From positions 184,115 through 248,114 of the forward strand of contig WBMW01003119.1 of assembly GCA_013396635.1 (NCBI GenBank): a stretch of 64,000 bases of DNA, given 5' to 3'. Shown here one piece after another: positions 36,061 through 49,183 of this stretch (its first letter is position 1; each line of letters begins with the position of its first letter). Position numbers and translations under genes: made by a program. Under the pieces are notes generated by a model that was not told where the DNA came from, searched no databases, and saw only the letters and a program-made list of their open reading frames with translations. This stretch comes from Penelope pileata. Taxonomy: Eukaryota > Chordata > Aves > Galliformes > Cracidae.

Positions 36061-39000
36061 GCAAAGGCGCGCGTCTGAGCTGCTATGGGAGGGGATCTGA
36101 AACGTGTGGGAATGTGGAAGGAGCCGGGAGCTGCAGAGCAGGTTGCTTCAACGCTTATTGTGCCGGCGGTACATGGAGCAAATGCCTCCATCCGAGCAGA
36201 GGTGCTGGGAGATAAAAAAGAGCACTCTCAGAAGTGTCTCAGGGAGATCAAGAAAGGATGTTCCGACCTAAGTCACAAAGCCCTGGTTTCTTTAAGCTAT
36301 CCCAGTAATATCATTCCTCTTCCTCAACTTACTGTTGAGACCAGAAATACGGAAAGCTCAGAAAAATCATTAAAATCATCAACGTAAATCCACATCTTCC
36401 AAACATAAAAATGCATGATTTTCAGACCCCCTCCCTACTGCACAACGTGAACAAAGCTGCCCCGTGCTGCAGATTTCCTCCCCTCCCTAAAGATCATGTT
36501 TCTGCCTTGCTGGACTCCTGCTTCGTGGGCAAGGTGTCAAGTGACCGCTTTGATTCTTAACTTGAAGGAAGCATACGTGAGGGAGCAGGAAGGAGGCATC
36601 CCGGGGACAGGTGTTGGAATTGGTGGTGGCGGCCATGTTTTGAGATGGAAATTTTGCAGTGCAACATTATTGTCATTTGAAGAAAGCTGCCCATGAAAAC
36701 CCGCTTTGAGCTCTGGCCTGTGCCTGGATGGGCTGAGAGAGGAATGATTTGGTCCCTTAGAAGAAAATTAGAACTTTACAGCTGGATCTCAGCATGCGTT
36801 AACTTCTTCCATCGCTGAGCAGGATTTAGCAGGGCGAGCAGTGATCATAGCTTCTTGGCTTGTACTTTCTGGAGTGAGAATCTGCTGCTTTTTTCCATCT
36901 GCTGTTATTCAGATACACAGCGTTTATGTCCTCACATTGGAATGAATAATGTCTTTCCTACCACTCTGCTAAACTCTGGGTAGAGGGAAAATCTTCAGCC
37001 AATCTGTTCCATGCAGCTACAAAGCTGTGAAGGCCATGCAGGGCTGTACTGGGAACTCACTGCTCCCTTCTCCCCAACCCTTCCTCACCTCCCCTCGCAC
37101 CTCCCTTAAGATCTTGTGTTGGGTTGAAAATTGGTCATTTGCAGAAAAACAAACTATGCTCTTTGGGAACAGCAATCGTCTGTAACTGTATTCATCAGGG
37201 TCCACCACAGAAAGGAAAACTGCCTCAGAAGATGACAGAAATGTAAATGTCATTAGTGGCATCAGTGGAGGGGAAAATATACTGTAAGTACTGCGGTACA
37301 TGTCGGAATACCTAACAGGAATAAAAACGGCTCTTCAAATTTAAGCGACGGGGTTACTGAGATGGAAGAGAGAACATCCACTTTGGAACGGAAAGATGTT
37401 AGCAAGCCGGGAAATACAGAAGCTGTCAGGACAAAGGTGGAACTGAATGCCTCCAATTTGTCCTTTTGTGAATGGTTTCCAGCCTAACAGTGTGAATACA
37501 GCATGCTTCCTGGGGGAGGATGGAAATGGGAAGCCAACCACCCTGCTCCAGGAAAGCATGCTCCAGTGGTGAAGTCATCTTTTCAAACCAGAAATCAAGA
37601 GGTCATCAAGCATCCGCTCACACAGGCGAGCAGCAGCGGTAATGGTTGAATTTTCTATCCTGCTCAAAACTAGAGAAAAAAATAAGCTGATGCTTATGAG
37701 GTGAAGCACGTTTCCCACGGGGTTCCTTATGCAAAAGGTTTCGATCAGCTAGCTCAGTGACCGAGCATTCAAAGCGTTGTTTTAGATTAATTGAACAGAT
37801 GATGGTAGAGATTAACCATCTTAGTGCTACTGCCAATAGCTTTGACTGTTCATTCAAAGCACAAATGAAGCTGACGCTAGGGAAATTAGTGTTCTTACTC
37901 TACACTCCGAAGTGTCAGTTTTTTTAGGATGGGTCAGATTGGGCTAATCTCTCTGGAAGAGAATTCTGAGGAAATGTAAGGTTTGCCCATACCAGGACAG
38001 GCAGAATTCAAGTGCTGGACACGAGGCACCATGTTTGTACTTCATGAGTGAACAGAGATGTCAAATGCTGAGCTGAAGTGCTCCGGGCTGGGACACTAAT
38101 TTCAGCTTGCTCAACATGCATTTCCCCATATGCTCATTTAGTTATAAACCCTTTTCCTGTTCCACATAATAACTTAGTGTAACTGCTAATCAGGTAGTGT
38201 GCATCATACTTTCACTATTAATGGACAATGTTAGTGAAACATCTGAGCATTACTCACACTAAAAGCCACTGCAGAGGTCTCACCTGTCCCAGCACTTTAT
38301 GGAAAACTGCTAATTATAGCTAGTTTCAGGCTGAAAAGAAAGATTTAAAATCAAGTGCTAATTCAAAGTGCACTAACTATTGTAGTTATACTTAATATGA
38401 CTGTAGTCACATTAAACACAGCGGTTAGCCCAAAACACTATAATAAGACCATAATCCCCTTTTTCATCATCTTGGTCCATCACATGTGAAACACATAAAT
38501 TGCAGTAGTCCCAAATGAATAAAACACTGTTGAGCATATGCTAGGAAGTTGGGAACTTTAACACATTAAAGACCATGGGGCAATGAAAACAGCTGTCTAG
38601 ACAAGCAGGCTAGGTGTGCTGCATCATTTCAGTGTTTATGTAGGTATTTTGGTACAAATCAGAGCAGAGTGGACCAAGATGGTTGTCGGTAAACATGTGC
38701 CAGCTGAATGACACATACAAATTTTCTTGGCTATTCTTTCTTAATAGTGATCTGAACCCTCTGTGTTACAGATCTCTCCACTTCAGTCAGTAACTTTGTG
38801 TTAAACTAAAGGCTTTCTTGGAGCAGGCAGTACTGTAAAATCCATGGTAAAATGTGTGTGGTGTATTTTTAGCATCCTAAAGGGAAACAGACATGGAAGG
38901 TGTAGTTTCAGTTTAATAGATTGCAGCTGATAGCTGGCCTATCTGTAACAACCCAGACATACCATGCTGAGACTCCAGAAGACCTTAGCTTACATCACAG

Positions 39001-39629
39001 GTAAAATGAAACTCTTCAGCTTCCAAGTTCTTTGGCATTGCTAAAACTTGACACAACTTGATACAACTTCTGAGTGTGGGATCATCTAAGTCCTAGCAAT
39101 AACTTGGATATGAAACATACAATTTGATTTGCTGACAAGTTCTGTGTGGGCTGGAATGCTCAAGTTTCAAACTCTTGCATTGGTGCCATTGTGCCCACAT
39201 TCGAGCCACTCCATTAGCTTGAGTATGCCACTGTCATTCTGCTGAGGTCACTGGCACTTCAAGCCAGCTCAAGAGCTGCTTCATCAAGCCATTCCAGTCA
39301 ATTATCTATAGCAAGTACTCAATGCTGGAGCTGCATGCTGAATACTGTGTCCATCTCCAAGCCTTCTTTGACATTGTGCTTTCTCAGCCTCATCGATGAA
39401 ATAAAGCCTCTGCTAACTTTTCTGTGCTGCGCAAAAGTGTGTTGAGATCCTTATGTTCATTAATTTATAGCTAGTTTTTTCTTCATTTGAAAAAGCTTGT
39501 GGGTTATACGGCTCCAAGTACCGAAATACCCATATTTGTGTTGCTTATGGGTCTGTCTAGCAGGATCTTGCAGCATCCCTCCTGTCCTCTCTCAAAGCTG
39601 CAGGAAGTCCTCTCTGCCCTCATATCATC

Positions 39630-39690
39630 AGATGGTTTGGGTTGAAAGGGACCTTAAAGATCATCTACTTCCAATTCCCCAGTTATCTAA
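39630..39690 (-). repeat. CR1 LINE fragment
   Basis: GGTTTGGGTTGAAAGGGACCTTAAAGATCATCTACTTCCAATTCC matches the region just inside a CR1 3' end read on the - strand; the terminal repeats are lost. Confidence 0.7.
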
Positions 39691-41079
39691 GTATCTCATA
39701 TAATATCTAAAATAGTGGCTGTATCCAGCAGTTGGTTCTTGTATTCACAGATACATTCTAACTTTGCAAACTGTAGGAGTCTTCGATATACATACTTTAT
39801 GCGTTGTTGTTTGAGGCACAAATGGCTTTAGTTTTCCATCCTAAGCTCAGACCACTGGCCTATTGAATTCCTTGCTTATGTACACTGTATTTTTCATTTC
39901 ATTATGTGCTGAGTACATGTCCTTGGTTACAAGGAGCTCACCTGAGGAAAGATGTTTGGAACCTAGCTGTTCACTAAAACCCCTGGGTCACAGAGGCAAT
40001 CCTTTGTGCTTGATTGCTGCTTGCTGTCCAGTTGGCTGGAGGTCAGATGTGGTAGGACTCTGCTGGTGAAAGAGTTCTCTGAAGAAACAAGAGGCAAAAG
40101 GGATGGAGCAGGTGCTTGAGGGGCTTGTGCTTTGCCTCGAGCTGTTGCACCAGAAGCAGGACACAGGAAATCTGCCTGTGAGTCATGTGTCAGTCATGAG
40201 GTGACCTCAGGAAATTCAGTAGGGCTGCTCTGGCAGAGGTATGGGCTGTTGTATGAGTCATGGCATCAGGCAGTACATTTTCACCACAGGAGCAAAACCC
40301 TGCCAACATAATTCAATGGGAATTATGTTTAGCTGTAACTTTCTGCCTGGTATGCTTATTCTTTTCAACATATTTCTGATTAAATACACTTTATTTCTTC
40401 TGTCTAGAACTACTCAGACAAAAGATACAATAATCTCAGCACAGTCAACGATAAGTACTTCATGTTATGCATAATGGTGAATAATAGGTATCTTGCTTTG
40501 TCCCAAAGAACATGGCAAACTGAGCCGGTACTTCTTCAAAAGGGTCTCTAATTGAAATCTCTCATCTGTGGAGAGCGAGGGAAAACAGCTCATGTCAGGT
40601 TGTTTTGACCCAACTCTACAAAGGAAGCTAATGATTTCAGATGTGCTGAAACAGGTTGGAACGTAATTACGGGCCACATACGGGAGCACTCAGGATGACT
40701 AATCCTCACTGGGAGGCTTGCAGGTACCCTTCCTGTCTGTTTTGGGAAAATTAGCAACAAACTAAGGGAGTAGCTGGCACATGAAAGAGTACCAGCTGTT
40801 CACGTTACTTGCAGGCTCTGGAAGAGTGGAACTAGCCAAGCCAAATAGACTCGAAGCAAATGAAAAAGAGGATGGGTATGCTGAACGGACTAGTGTATAG
40901 CTCACTTAAACAAGGCAAATGTATATATTTTTTAAATCATCCCATGCTGTAGATGTGATAGAAAACTTGAAATCTTCATCAGTCCTGCTTGTATCTCCTC
41001 TGACTGCTTTGTGCCACATGTCCATCTTTGCCAAGTAATCCTGGAAACTTTCCAGGCACATGGAGATCAAGAAGATGAT

Positions 41080-41915
41080 CAGGGGCAGCTAGCATAGGTT
41101 CATCAAAGGGAAGCTGCGGTTGGCCAAGCTTCTATGATGAAATTACCAGCTGAGGTGGATGAGGAAAGTGGATATGCTCTTCCTAGAGAGCAGCAAGGCC
41201 TTTGACACTGCTCTTCCTAATCTCCACATGGAGAAGCTGTTGAAGTATGGGCTGGATGAGCAGACAGGGAGGTACATCCAAAACTGGCTAATGGCTGGGC
41301 CCAAAGTGCAGTGGTCAATAGCACAAAGCCAAGTTGGAGGCCAGCAACAAGAAGACTGCCCCAGGGATCAGTACTGGGTCCAGGCCTGTTTAACATCTTC
41401 ATGACAATCTGGGTAATTTTCCTTTAGTAAATTTGAAGATGACACAAAACTGGGGGATGTCCCAGTGCAATAGAGATGTGGAGCTACTGGAGACAGACTA
41501 GCATAGGGCCATGAAGATAATGAAGGGACTGGAGCACCTCTCCTATGAGGAAAGGGTAAGAGAGATGGGACATGGTGAGGAGAGGGCCCCAGGAGGATCT
41601 CGTCAAAGTCTATAAATAACTGAAGGGAGGCTGCAAAGACAGAGCCAGGCTTGTTTCAGTGGTGCCCACTGCCATGACAGGAGGCAACAGGCATAAACTG
41701 AACACAAGAAATTCCCTCCTAAGATCAGGAAGTGTGATGAAGCACTGGCACAGGTTGTCCAGGGAGGCTGTGGAGTCTCTTCTTTGGAGATCTCCAGAAG
41801 CTGCCTGGATCTGGACTTGGCACACTGCTCTGGGTGTCCCTGCTAGAGCAGCAATTGGGCCAAGTGGACCTGGAGGGCCCCACCAACCTTAGCCATGCTG
41901 GAATTCTGTAATGGC
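41080..41915 (+). repeat. CR1-type LINE with reverse-transcriptase remnant
   Basis: The left part encodes a CR1 ORF2 piece, including SKAFDTALPNLHMEKLLKYG and LDEQTGRYIQNWLMAGP, corresponding to the DFSKAFDTV...GLD...NWL part of the reverse transcriptase. The frame then breaks, and the rest matches the CR1 3' part (GCACCTCTCCTATGAGGAAAGG, then AACACAAGAAATTCC, then GGCACAGGTTGTCCAGGGAGGCTGTGGA). Old, internally deleted and without protein function. Confidence 0.8.
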
Positions 41916-44900
41916 AGAGAACATGACGGGCGAGGGTGAGCATGTGTGTGTGCACAGGCTGGGCAGCCCTGGCTGCTGCGTGCAGGGGCAGCGGAGGGAG
42001 GACAAGGGCAAGACATGCTTTCCTGGAGAATGGGGATGTGTTTCCTGGAGGGGATAAAGTCTGCTGGGTGTATCAGAAGCTCTCTGTTGGGGGGAGGAGT
42101 GCAATGTGACACAAGGAACAGGGCAGCTGTGTCCCCAAATAACATGAAATCTGGGTTTACAGGAGGCAGCCTGCCTGATCCTAGTCACACCCTCCCCCGT
42201 CCCCTCCACAGGGAAGAAAAGGAAAATGTTTGAATCTCACCATGGCTCTTATCTGCTGTGGTTTGTCTGAAGACCAAAACTGGCTTGTACAGACACCTCT
42301 CATAGGGACTTCCGCTGCCTGAGGAGAGGCCAGATGTGTGCTGGGGGGGCCTTAGTGCCATGCCAGCTGATGGGGCAGGTATGGGCACAGCCTCACAGAC
42401 CTCAGTATTTCCTCCCAATGGCTCCGCTCTGCCTTTCCCTAAAGCTGCACCCACAGCATCCCATAACCAAGGCCTTGCAGGTGGTGAGGTGATGGTGGCT
42501 GCGAGCTTCCACTGCTCAGTGTTGGGGAGCAGGTTTCAGAGGCAGATATATTTGTGCACGGTGCCGGGTGTGCAGCTGTGCAAACACTTTAGAAATAAAA
42601 AACAATATGTATTTACTAGAGGAGGAGACATGTAGCCAGAGAGGGTGAAGAATGGCAGTGGGGGAGGAGTTTGTTACGCACCTTTTACTGTAATATACCG
42701 TTTTTTTATTTCAGAGCATTCAGCGGAGGAGGTAATGTTAAAGTTTACACTGTTATAGCTGCAGTGATTGCAATGCTCAGAGCTGGTAAAAACCTTGCAT
42801 GCTAATATCAGAGGAAATCAAATGGCTGCTGATTACAAGCGTGGGTGTAAATACACGGCAAACTCACTCCTTTTCCACAGAACAGACCAGTCTCTCCTAA
42901 GACACAGGCAAGGATGCTGTACAAACAGCCACATATGCTGCAGAGGAGGAGTGGAGAAGGAAAAGTCTCCATCCCGCTCTGGGAGCGAGGGCATGGAGCA
43001 ACGGGAGAGCCAAGCCCCTCCACAGGGGCTGGCGTCCTGTGGTGCAGGCTGCTGTGAAATACCTGCCCACATGGACTCCTGGGCGTGGGCCTCCAGCCTA
43101 CCCCTCTGTGAAGAGTGGGTGCACTCAGCACAGGACCCCCACGTGCTGCTCTCGTGGTCTCTGAAAAGGAGCAGCCAGGCACCGGTGTGCGCTGAGCAGC
43201 ACCTTCTGCCTTGATGGAAAGCTGCTATGTGGCAGGATGAGTAATTAATTAGCCTCATGCTGCCACGGGCATTTCCAGTCCCAGCTGACAACAGACTAAT
43301 TAAGAACCTCCCTGTGGTGTCTATTTTAGATAACCATTTACTTTGGTACAAATTAACAAAGGCTTCTGTAATGGTTTGTTTTAGAGGCGACACATTAGAT
43401 TAATTTACGGGACAAATACCGGGAACCTGAACAGACATTTCGAGCTCCCAGCCACCAAAAGCCCAGGCAATTCTGCTGAAGACTGCTCTAATTTTATCAA
43501 GGCAAAACACTGGCTCCCTTCTAATTTTGTGTGCCATGCCATTTGTTCTCAGACATTACCTTCACACAAGTCCAGAGGCTTTGGAAGCTGAAGGTGACCT
43601 TGTAAGTGCTGGTGCCTGGGGACGAGCTAACAGCTGAGACACCTCATGCATGCGCTGTCCTGCAGCACCACTCGGGGTGATGGAGCACCCCAGTGCCAGG
43701 CCTGGCTGGTCCAGCACCATGCTGAAGGCCGAGGAACCAAACATCGTGCTGCCCCTCCAAGTCCTCTGCTCAGAGCCACCTAGGGAGCATTTTCATGCCT
43801 TTCTTTCTAAACTCAATTCTCACTTATATTAACTCATGGGAAGTGAAAATATCAGTGGTATTTTCAGCTGGTGTGTCTCAGCACCTTATTGTGTGCATTT
43901 TCTGTTTCATTTTCCCCCGGCAGATCCACACCAGCAGAAACAGGAACGTTGCCCCTGTGTCATGGCAACAGAGCATGTGGCAGAGGCTGCACTATGCCCA
44001 GCACATCTTGAGCTTTGCCCCCTGCTGCTGGCTGGGTGCTGGGAAAGTTTCTCCCCCTGCCCAACCCTCTCACCCTTCTGGGATGTCTCTGGGGCTGGGC
44101 GCTGGGATGCTGGTGCTGCAAGTCTGAAGGCTTCTTGGAGCAGGAGGCCGCTCACTGAAGTGCTCTGCAGTTGCTTCTGCAGAAATGGGGTTACAAGGAG
44201 CCCTCCCCTAGCTCCCAGCCAAATGCCTCTGAGGAGCCTATTAAGCAGCATTTCTAGACCTTTTTCCAAGGAGAAGCTTGATCTAAGTGGCCTGTACCAC
44301 ATCAATGAAGTTTACACTGCCATCCTATTCTGGCTGATCCTCTGATCTGCAGAGGAGTGTGTTGTACCTAATGGTGCAGCTTTGTCATTTTCAGGCTCTC
44401 TCCAGGTACCTCCAGGTTGCAGACAGCCGTGTTGCGACAGCTTGGGGCTCCTGTTCCCTGCAGGCATGATGCTGTCCTCAGTCTCCTACCAGACCCTGGG
44501 GCTTGCACCATGGCCATATTTCTCTGGTCACGTTTTTGGTTCTGCTGTACATCCCTGCCCTGAATTCCTCTCCCTTTTGCCCCAGGGAGCCTCCAGCTGT
44601 CCCACAGCTTGTTGCAGGGTCGCTGCCTGCAGCGGATGAGGGCATGCACAATTCCTCCCCTTCGGATGATGCCTGCTCTCACTCACAGGGCAGCACGTGT
44701 TAGAGGTGTTGCTGTGGCCCTTTCTCTCATTGTAATATATTTAGCTCTAGGTCTGGAGGATGGCTCGTGCCAGGCAGAGCTGGGCTAAGGTCACCTCTGA
44801 GATCGTCACTTTGCGTTTCTGGTCTGTGCAGCCGCTGATGCTGCAGGACCCTGCTTTGAACTTCCGTTCATTTTCATTTTCCTAGCTGACGTTTTACAGG

Positions 44901-47152
44901 AAGGAACACTGAGATGATTTCCTCGCCTTCCCCCAACATTTATATTTCTGGAACATGTCTCCAACACAGATAGGGAAGGGGAATTAAATTCTGCGGTTAC
45001 GACTGCACTGGCAGAGGAAATGTTTTGCTGGAGGTAACTGTTTCCCCTTTGCGCCAGCACTGAGTTTGTTCTAGCATTCCAGAAATGCCTCCAAACACTT
45101 CCATTTTGTCTTCAGAGTGTGCCAGGAGGGTGCCTTGTGTGAAACTGAGATGCGGGAAGAAAGCACCGAGCCTCTGTGAGAGTGAAGCTTTCAGGCGAGA
45201 AGGGCTGCGCCTGCCTTCGTCCTCGGTCCATCACCATCCCTGGAATTTGAGCCGATTTCTTTTTGTGCCTATCGCCTTCTCATTTCCTTTGCCTGGGATC
45301 CCTGTTTCTTTCTGCTGAAATGCTTAGAGGGCAGGCGACTCCCTGGCTGACTGCTGATGAAACAAGATCAGCTTTCGGAGCTGAGTTGTGTAACAGCTGC
45401 CCACTATCACTGCAGAGCCAATTTTGGGACAGTGTCATCAGCTTTGTCAATCCATATGTCCTGGGGAGATGTTTACTGGATCAAAGCTTAAGTGCATATT
45501 AACTGGATCAAATTCGTAAATGCACATCCGAGATCTGAAGTGACGAGTGGCACACCCAGCTCTCACTGGCCACGCCAAACTGCGCTACACTGATTTGAGC
45601 TGAACATTTCTGTGAGTTCCAGCTACCCAGAGACACTGTCCCTTGCTCCCTCCAGTCCTTACATGACCTTTGTGAATGAGCAAGAAAATTTTTAATATTC
45701 TCTTTGTAAGTCTTGCATTGTTTTTTTATTAAACTTGCAATTGCCAGGTCCTGCTTTGCAATTGTGAAAAGCACCTCACAAAAGCGCGTTGTGAATAATA
45801 CCGGGGTTTTAGTTTCACAGAATAAGTGCAGAAAGGTCTGGTAGAAGCTTGCAGAGGTAGGTTGTAGCTTTCTAATAATAAAGCTGCCTTATTCGGTGTG
45901 GATGTGGGACGCTGTGTCCTGGAGGATGGCCTGTCATTACCTGAACAGCAGAGCCTCCTCCCGTGAGGCCGTGCCCTACATTGCACTCTGCAGTTGGATT
46001 TATTTCCAAGCCAAGTCCTCGAGCCCACAGTGCTGATGGGTCAGCACTGCACAGACAGTGCTGGACTCTGGGTGGCTTTGGTCAAGAGCTCTGACACCGT
46101 GCAGCTGATGGGCAGGAGCTGGGGCTTGGACAGCTCGTTGTTTGTGTGGGTTTGCACAGGGAGCTAGGTGACTGAAACACCATATGCCTCAAATACATTA
46201 TCTGCAAGGACCCTGCTATGGAAAAGAAATGTCAGGACTGAGTTTGGGCATATTTCTCTGGATAATCACAAAAACAGGATCAATCCACCTTGCTTAATTT
46301 CACTGGTTTATTCTAGTTACATTAGTGTACAATATTTGTCTTTCATAGTCTGTTAGTGACTTAGACTTTTCAGTCTAATAGTGGCTTAACTTCATCAGTT
46401 AGCTTAGTATTTCTTTATCTGACTTAATTTAAATAAGAAACCAACCACATCTGGTGTGAAATTTGCAGAGCGGTTGAGATGTGGGCCTGCTCAGAGGCCA
46501 CGGTCCAACATCAGCTCTTGGTCACTTCTCAACGGACTGCTGAGCATCTGCAATGTAACAGCTGCCTTTAGGGCAGCCAACATAATGAAAAAAAATTAAT
46601 GCTTATTTATTTTAAATAACTGTCTCATGCTGTAACAAAACTAAAAACCATATCTTGGTTGGAAGTGCCACATTTATCAGTCGGGGTAAGCAGTTCTGCT
46701 GAAGTCAATTGGCGTATCCTGATGTGCATCTTTCACTGGTCAGACCCATCTGTGTTAGATCAACCCCTTGAAACTTTCTTGTCTTTGGAGAGCAAAGTTA
46801 GCATAGTTGGTTGATTTTTTTTTTAATCATTATTTTTTTTGCAGTAGTGGATGACTTATAGTAGGAAATGTCAACCCAGCGTTCTTGGTGCTTCTGGACT
46901 ACAGCGTTCTCTATGGAAATTGCCACAGTCATTTTTTTTCGCCAAGGGTAAGCTGTTTGTTTCAGGCTGGACAAATTCCAGCTCAAGTAATTACACTCTG
47001 CCCCAAAAGGTCCAATTAATTCAAGCTTTCCTCCCATACAGCGGTTACACGTGGCTGCCATACGTGGTGAACAGCTGCCACACTGCTTATAGCCTCACGC
47101 ACATCTCAGCAACGCATGCAGCGCTTCCCTCACACCATCAGGCTGCAGCAGG

Positions 47153-47209
47153 CCCGAGTGGCTGTGCCAGCCCCGAGTGGCTGTTTCAGCCCCGAGTGGC
47201 TTTGGTGCC
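47153..47209. repeat. 19-bp tandem repeat, three copies
   Basis: Three units beginning CCCGAGTGGCT at 47153, 47172 and 47191; the first two differ at two or three bases and the third is more diverged. Intergenic. Confidence 0.85.
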
Positions 47210-49182
47210 TGAAGCAAAGCGCTTGTACCACAGCCCTCCTTGTCCTGCTGGATGCCCTACTTGTTGTAGAGATGGCACGAGGTCCCCGGGAGCTGGCAGC
47301 TCGCTGCCTGGGGCTCTCACCATACATGTTGTTCTGCATGCCCAAGAGGGCAGTGCTACTGAAATAACTAATTACATCCAGCACTCCTTGTGATGCTGGT
47401 CCAAGCTGCTGCCCAGCTGTACGGAGAGGTGCCATGCAAGGGCTCGTCTGCCTCCCTGCAGGGTCCCAGGGCAGGCAGAACCAGTGTGGGGGTATGGGGC
47501 AGTGGTGCTGGTGGGCCCTGGTATGGAGGACCTGCTCGGAGCCCAGCTTTGGGTGAATGGCTCTTTCACTCTGTGGCAGGTGGGAGCAGGCACTGTGACC
47601 AGTCTTTCTGCCAGGACATTTTTGGGCTATCAATAGCTGTTTGCAGGATGAGCTACTGTAGAGTAGTCAGTGAGGTCCAGTGGAGGGGCAGCTCCCTGGG
47701 CCCTCTTTCCTCTTCCTCACCATTTCCACTCTGCTGCCTTGCTTTTTCTCCATCTGCTCGTCCCCTTCTCCATCCTCCTTTGTGCCTGCTTGACCCAGAT
47801 CCACATGACTTTGACAGACTACCATTAACCTGCAGCACCACAGAAGGCTGATGCCTCCTTCAAAACATGCCACTTCCTATTTTTACCCTCTCTGAATGAC
47901 AGCCGCTGCAGACCATGCTGCGGATGCCTAGCCCATGGCTCTGCACCGTGCTCAGCCGCCAGCTCTGCACGAGGTTTGCATGGCTGCTGCTGCGGGCATC
48001 TCTTGCTCTCCAGGTTGTGTCTGACCAGATTATGGCCCCATTAGAAATCTGTAGCCATAGTGCATCTAAAAAGGGTATGTGGAAACTTGCACTTCTAAGG
48101 AAATGAGAATGCCAGAATATGCAAAAAAGAGTGTGGGGTTTTGTTCTGTAATTTGAATTCCCTTCTCCCCTCAACCCATCTAGTTTTCTCCCACTTTCAG
48201 CTGTGGTGCAAGGAGTGAGATCACCTGCCTCATGACACTATGAGTTTTCTGTTTGCAGCATGAGTGCACACGTGCTCCCCTCCCAGTGCACTGCGCTTTT
48301 CTCTTGCTCACGTGGTTGTTTAAGTAAGGCTCCAATAATAGTTTGAATCATAAAAAAATCTTCCATTTTCATCACTCTCACTCTAGGTTATATTTTCCTT
48401 ATTTAATGGCTGGATAAGAAAATACATACTGCAGTTACTCCATGTGCTTGCTTTTCTGCTTAATGACGGTGATATACTTTTACGTACTTCAGCATATGAA
48501 TTTACGGTGGTGGTGCTTGTTGTATGTTGTATCTTGCAGGCTGATTTTAAACCTTCACAGCATTTACAAGCCCTTGTGTTGGCAAGGGATCTAATCACAT
48601 GCCATTTGCAGGCACCAAAGTCCAGCACTGCCAGAGGGCTTTGAAGTTGTTTGTAAACTGCATTGTTGGCAATGCCCAAAGAAGCCAGTTTGCCTGGTTT
48701 AAAAGGCAAATAAAAAAGGCTTAATTCTGAGAGATCCAGATGGACACCAAACTTCACAAAATACAGAAATTCTAAAATTAAAGTTTTGAATGAAGTAAAA
48801 GTGAAATTTTGGAACTTTCCTAAGTTCCCAATTTTCACTTTGAAAGGCCTTAAACTGCCTTAAACTCAGAGTATGTACAAAAGATTTTCCTGGTGTGACT
48901 GAAAAACTAATTTTTTGCAGCAGTTTTCTACTTGGGTGTTCAAACTCTGAAGCAGAGGAACATAAGGCATAAAAACAGATTTCAGCCTTTAATATATTCT
49001 CCAGTAAAAATTGCTTATGTAACTTCAAACTCTGTAATCGATGCAGCTCATGCATTGCAGCATCCGCCTGACTCTGAGAACATGAACATGCTGGCTCCCA
49101 AAACTGAGCTGTTCAATTTCAGCAACTTAGATGTCTAAAGCATAGTTCCTTCAATGGGGAAAAACAAAACAAAAAACAAAAC

Positions 49183-49183
49183 N
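49183..49183. other. Single undetermined base
   Basis: One N at the end of an A/C-rich run (aaaacaaaacaaaaaacaaaac), probably a base-calling problem in low-complexity sequence. Confidence 0.95.

Noticed and set aside
35109..36191. Long - strand ORF of 360 codons in the CpG island
   Set aside because: Out of frame with TMEM215, Arg/Gly/Pro-rich as expected for GC-rich DNA with few stops, and it spans the gap.
41159..41404. ORF with SKAFDTALPNLH as a possible host gene
   Set aside because: It is a reverse-transcriptase remnant of a CR1 LINE with a broken frame.
42833..43393. - strand ORF of 186 codons and the overlapping + strand ORF
   Set aside because: Both strands are open in a GC-richer patch; neither resembles a known protein.
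46851..47393. + strand ORF of 180 codons
   Set aside because: It runs through the 19-bp tandem repeat in shifting frames and has no domain.
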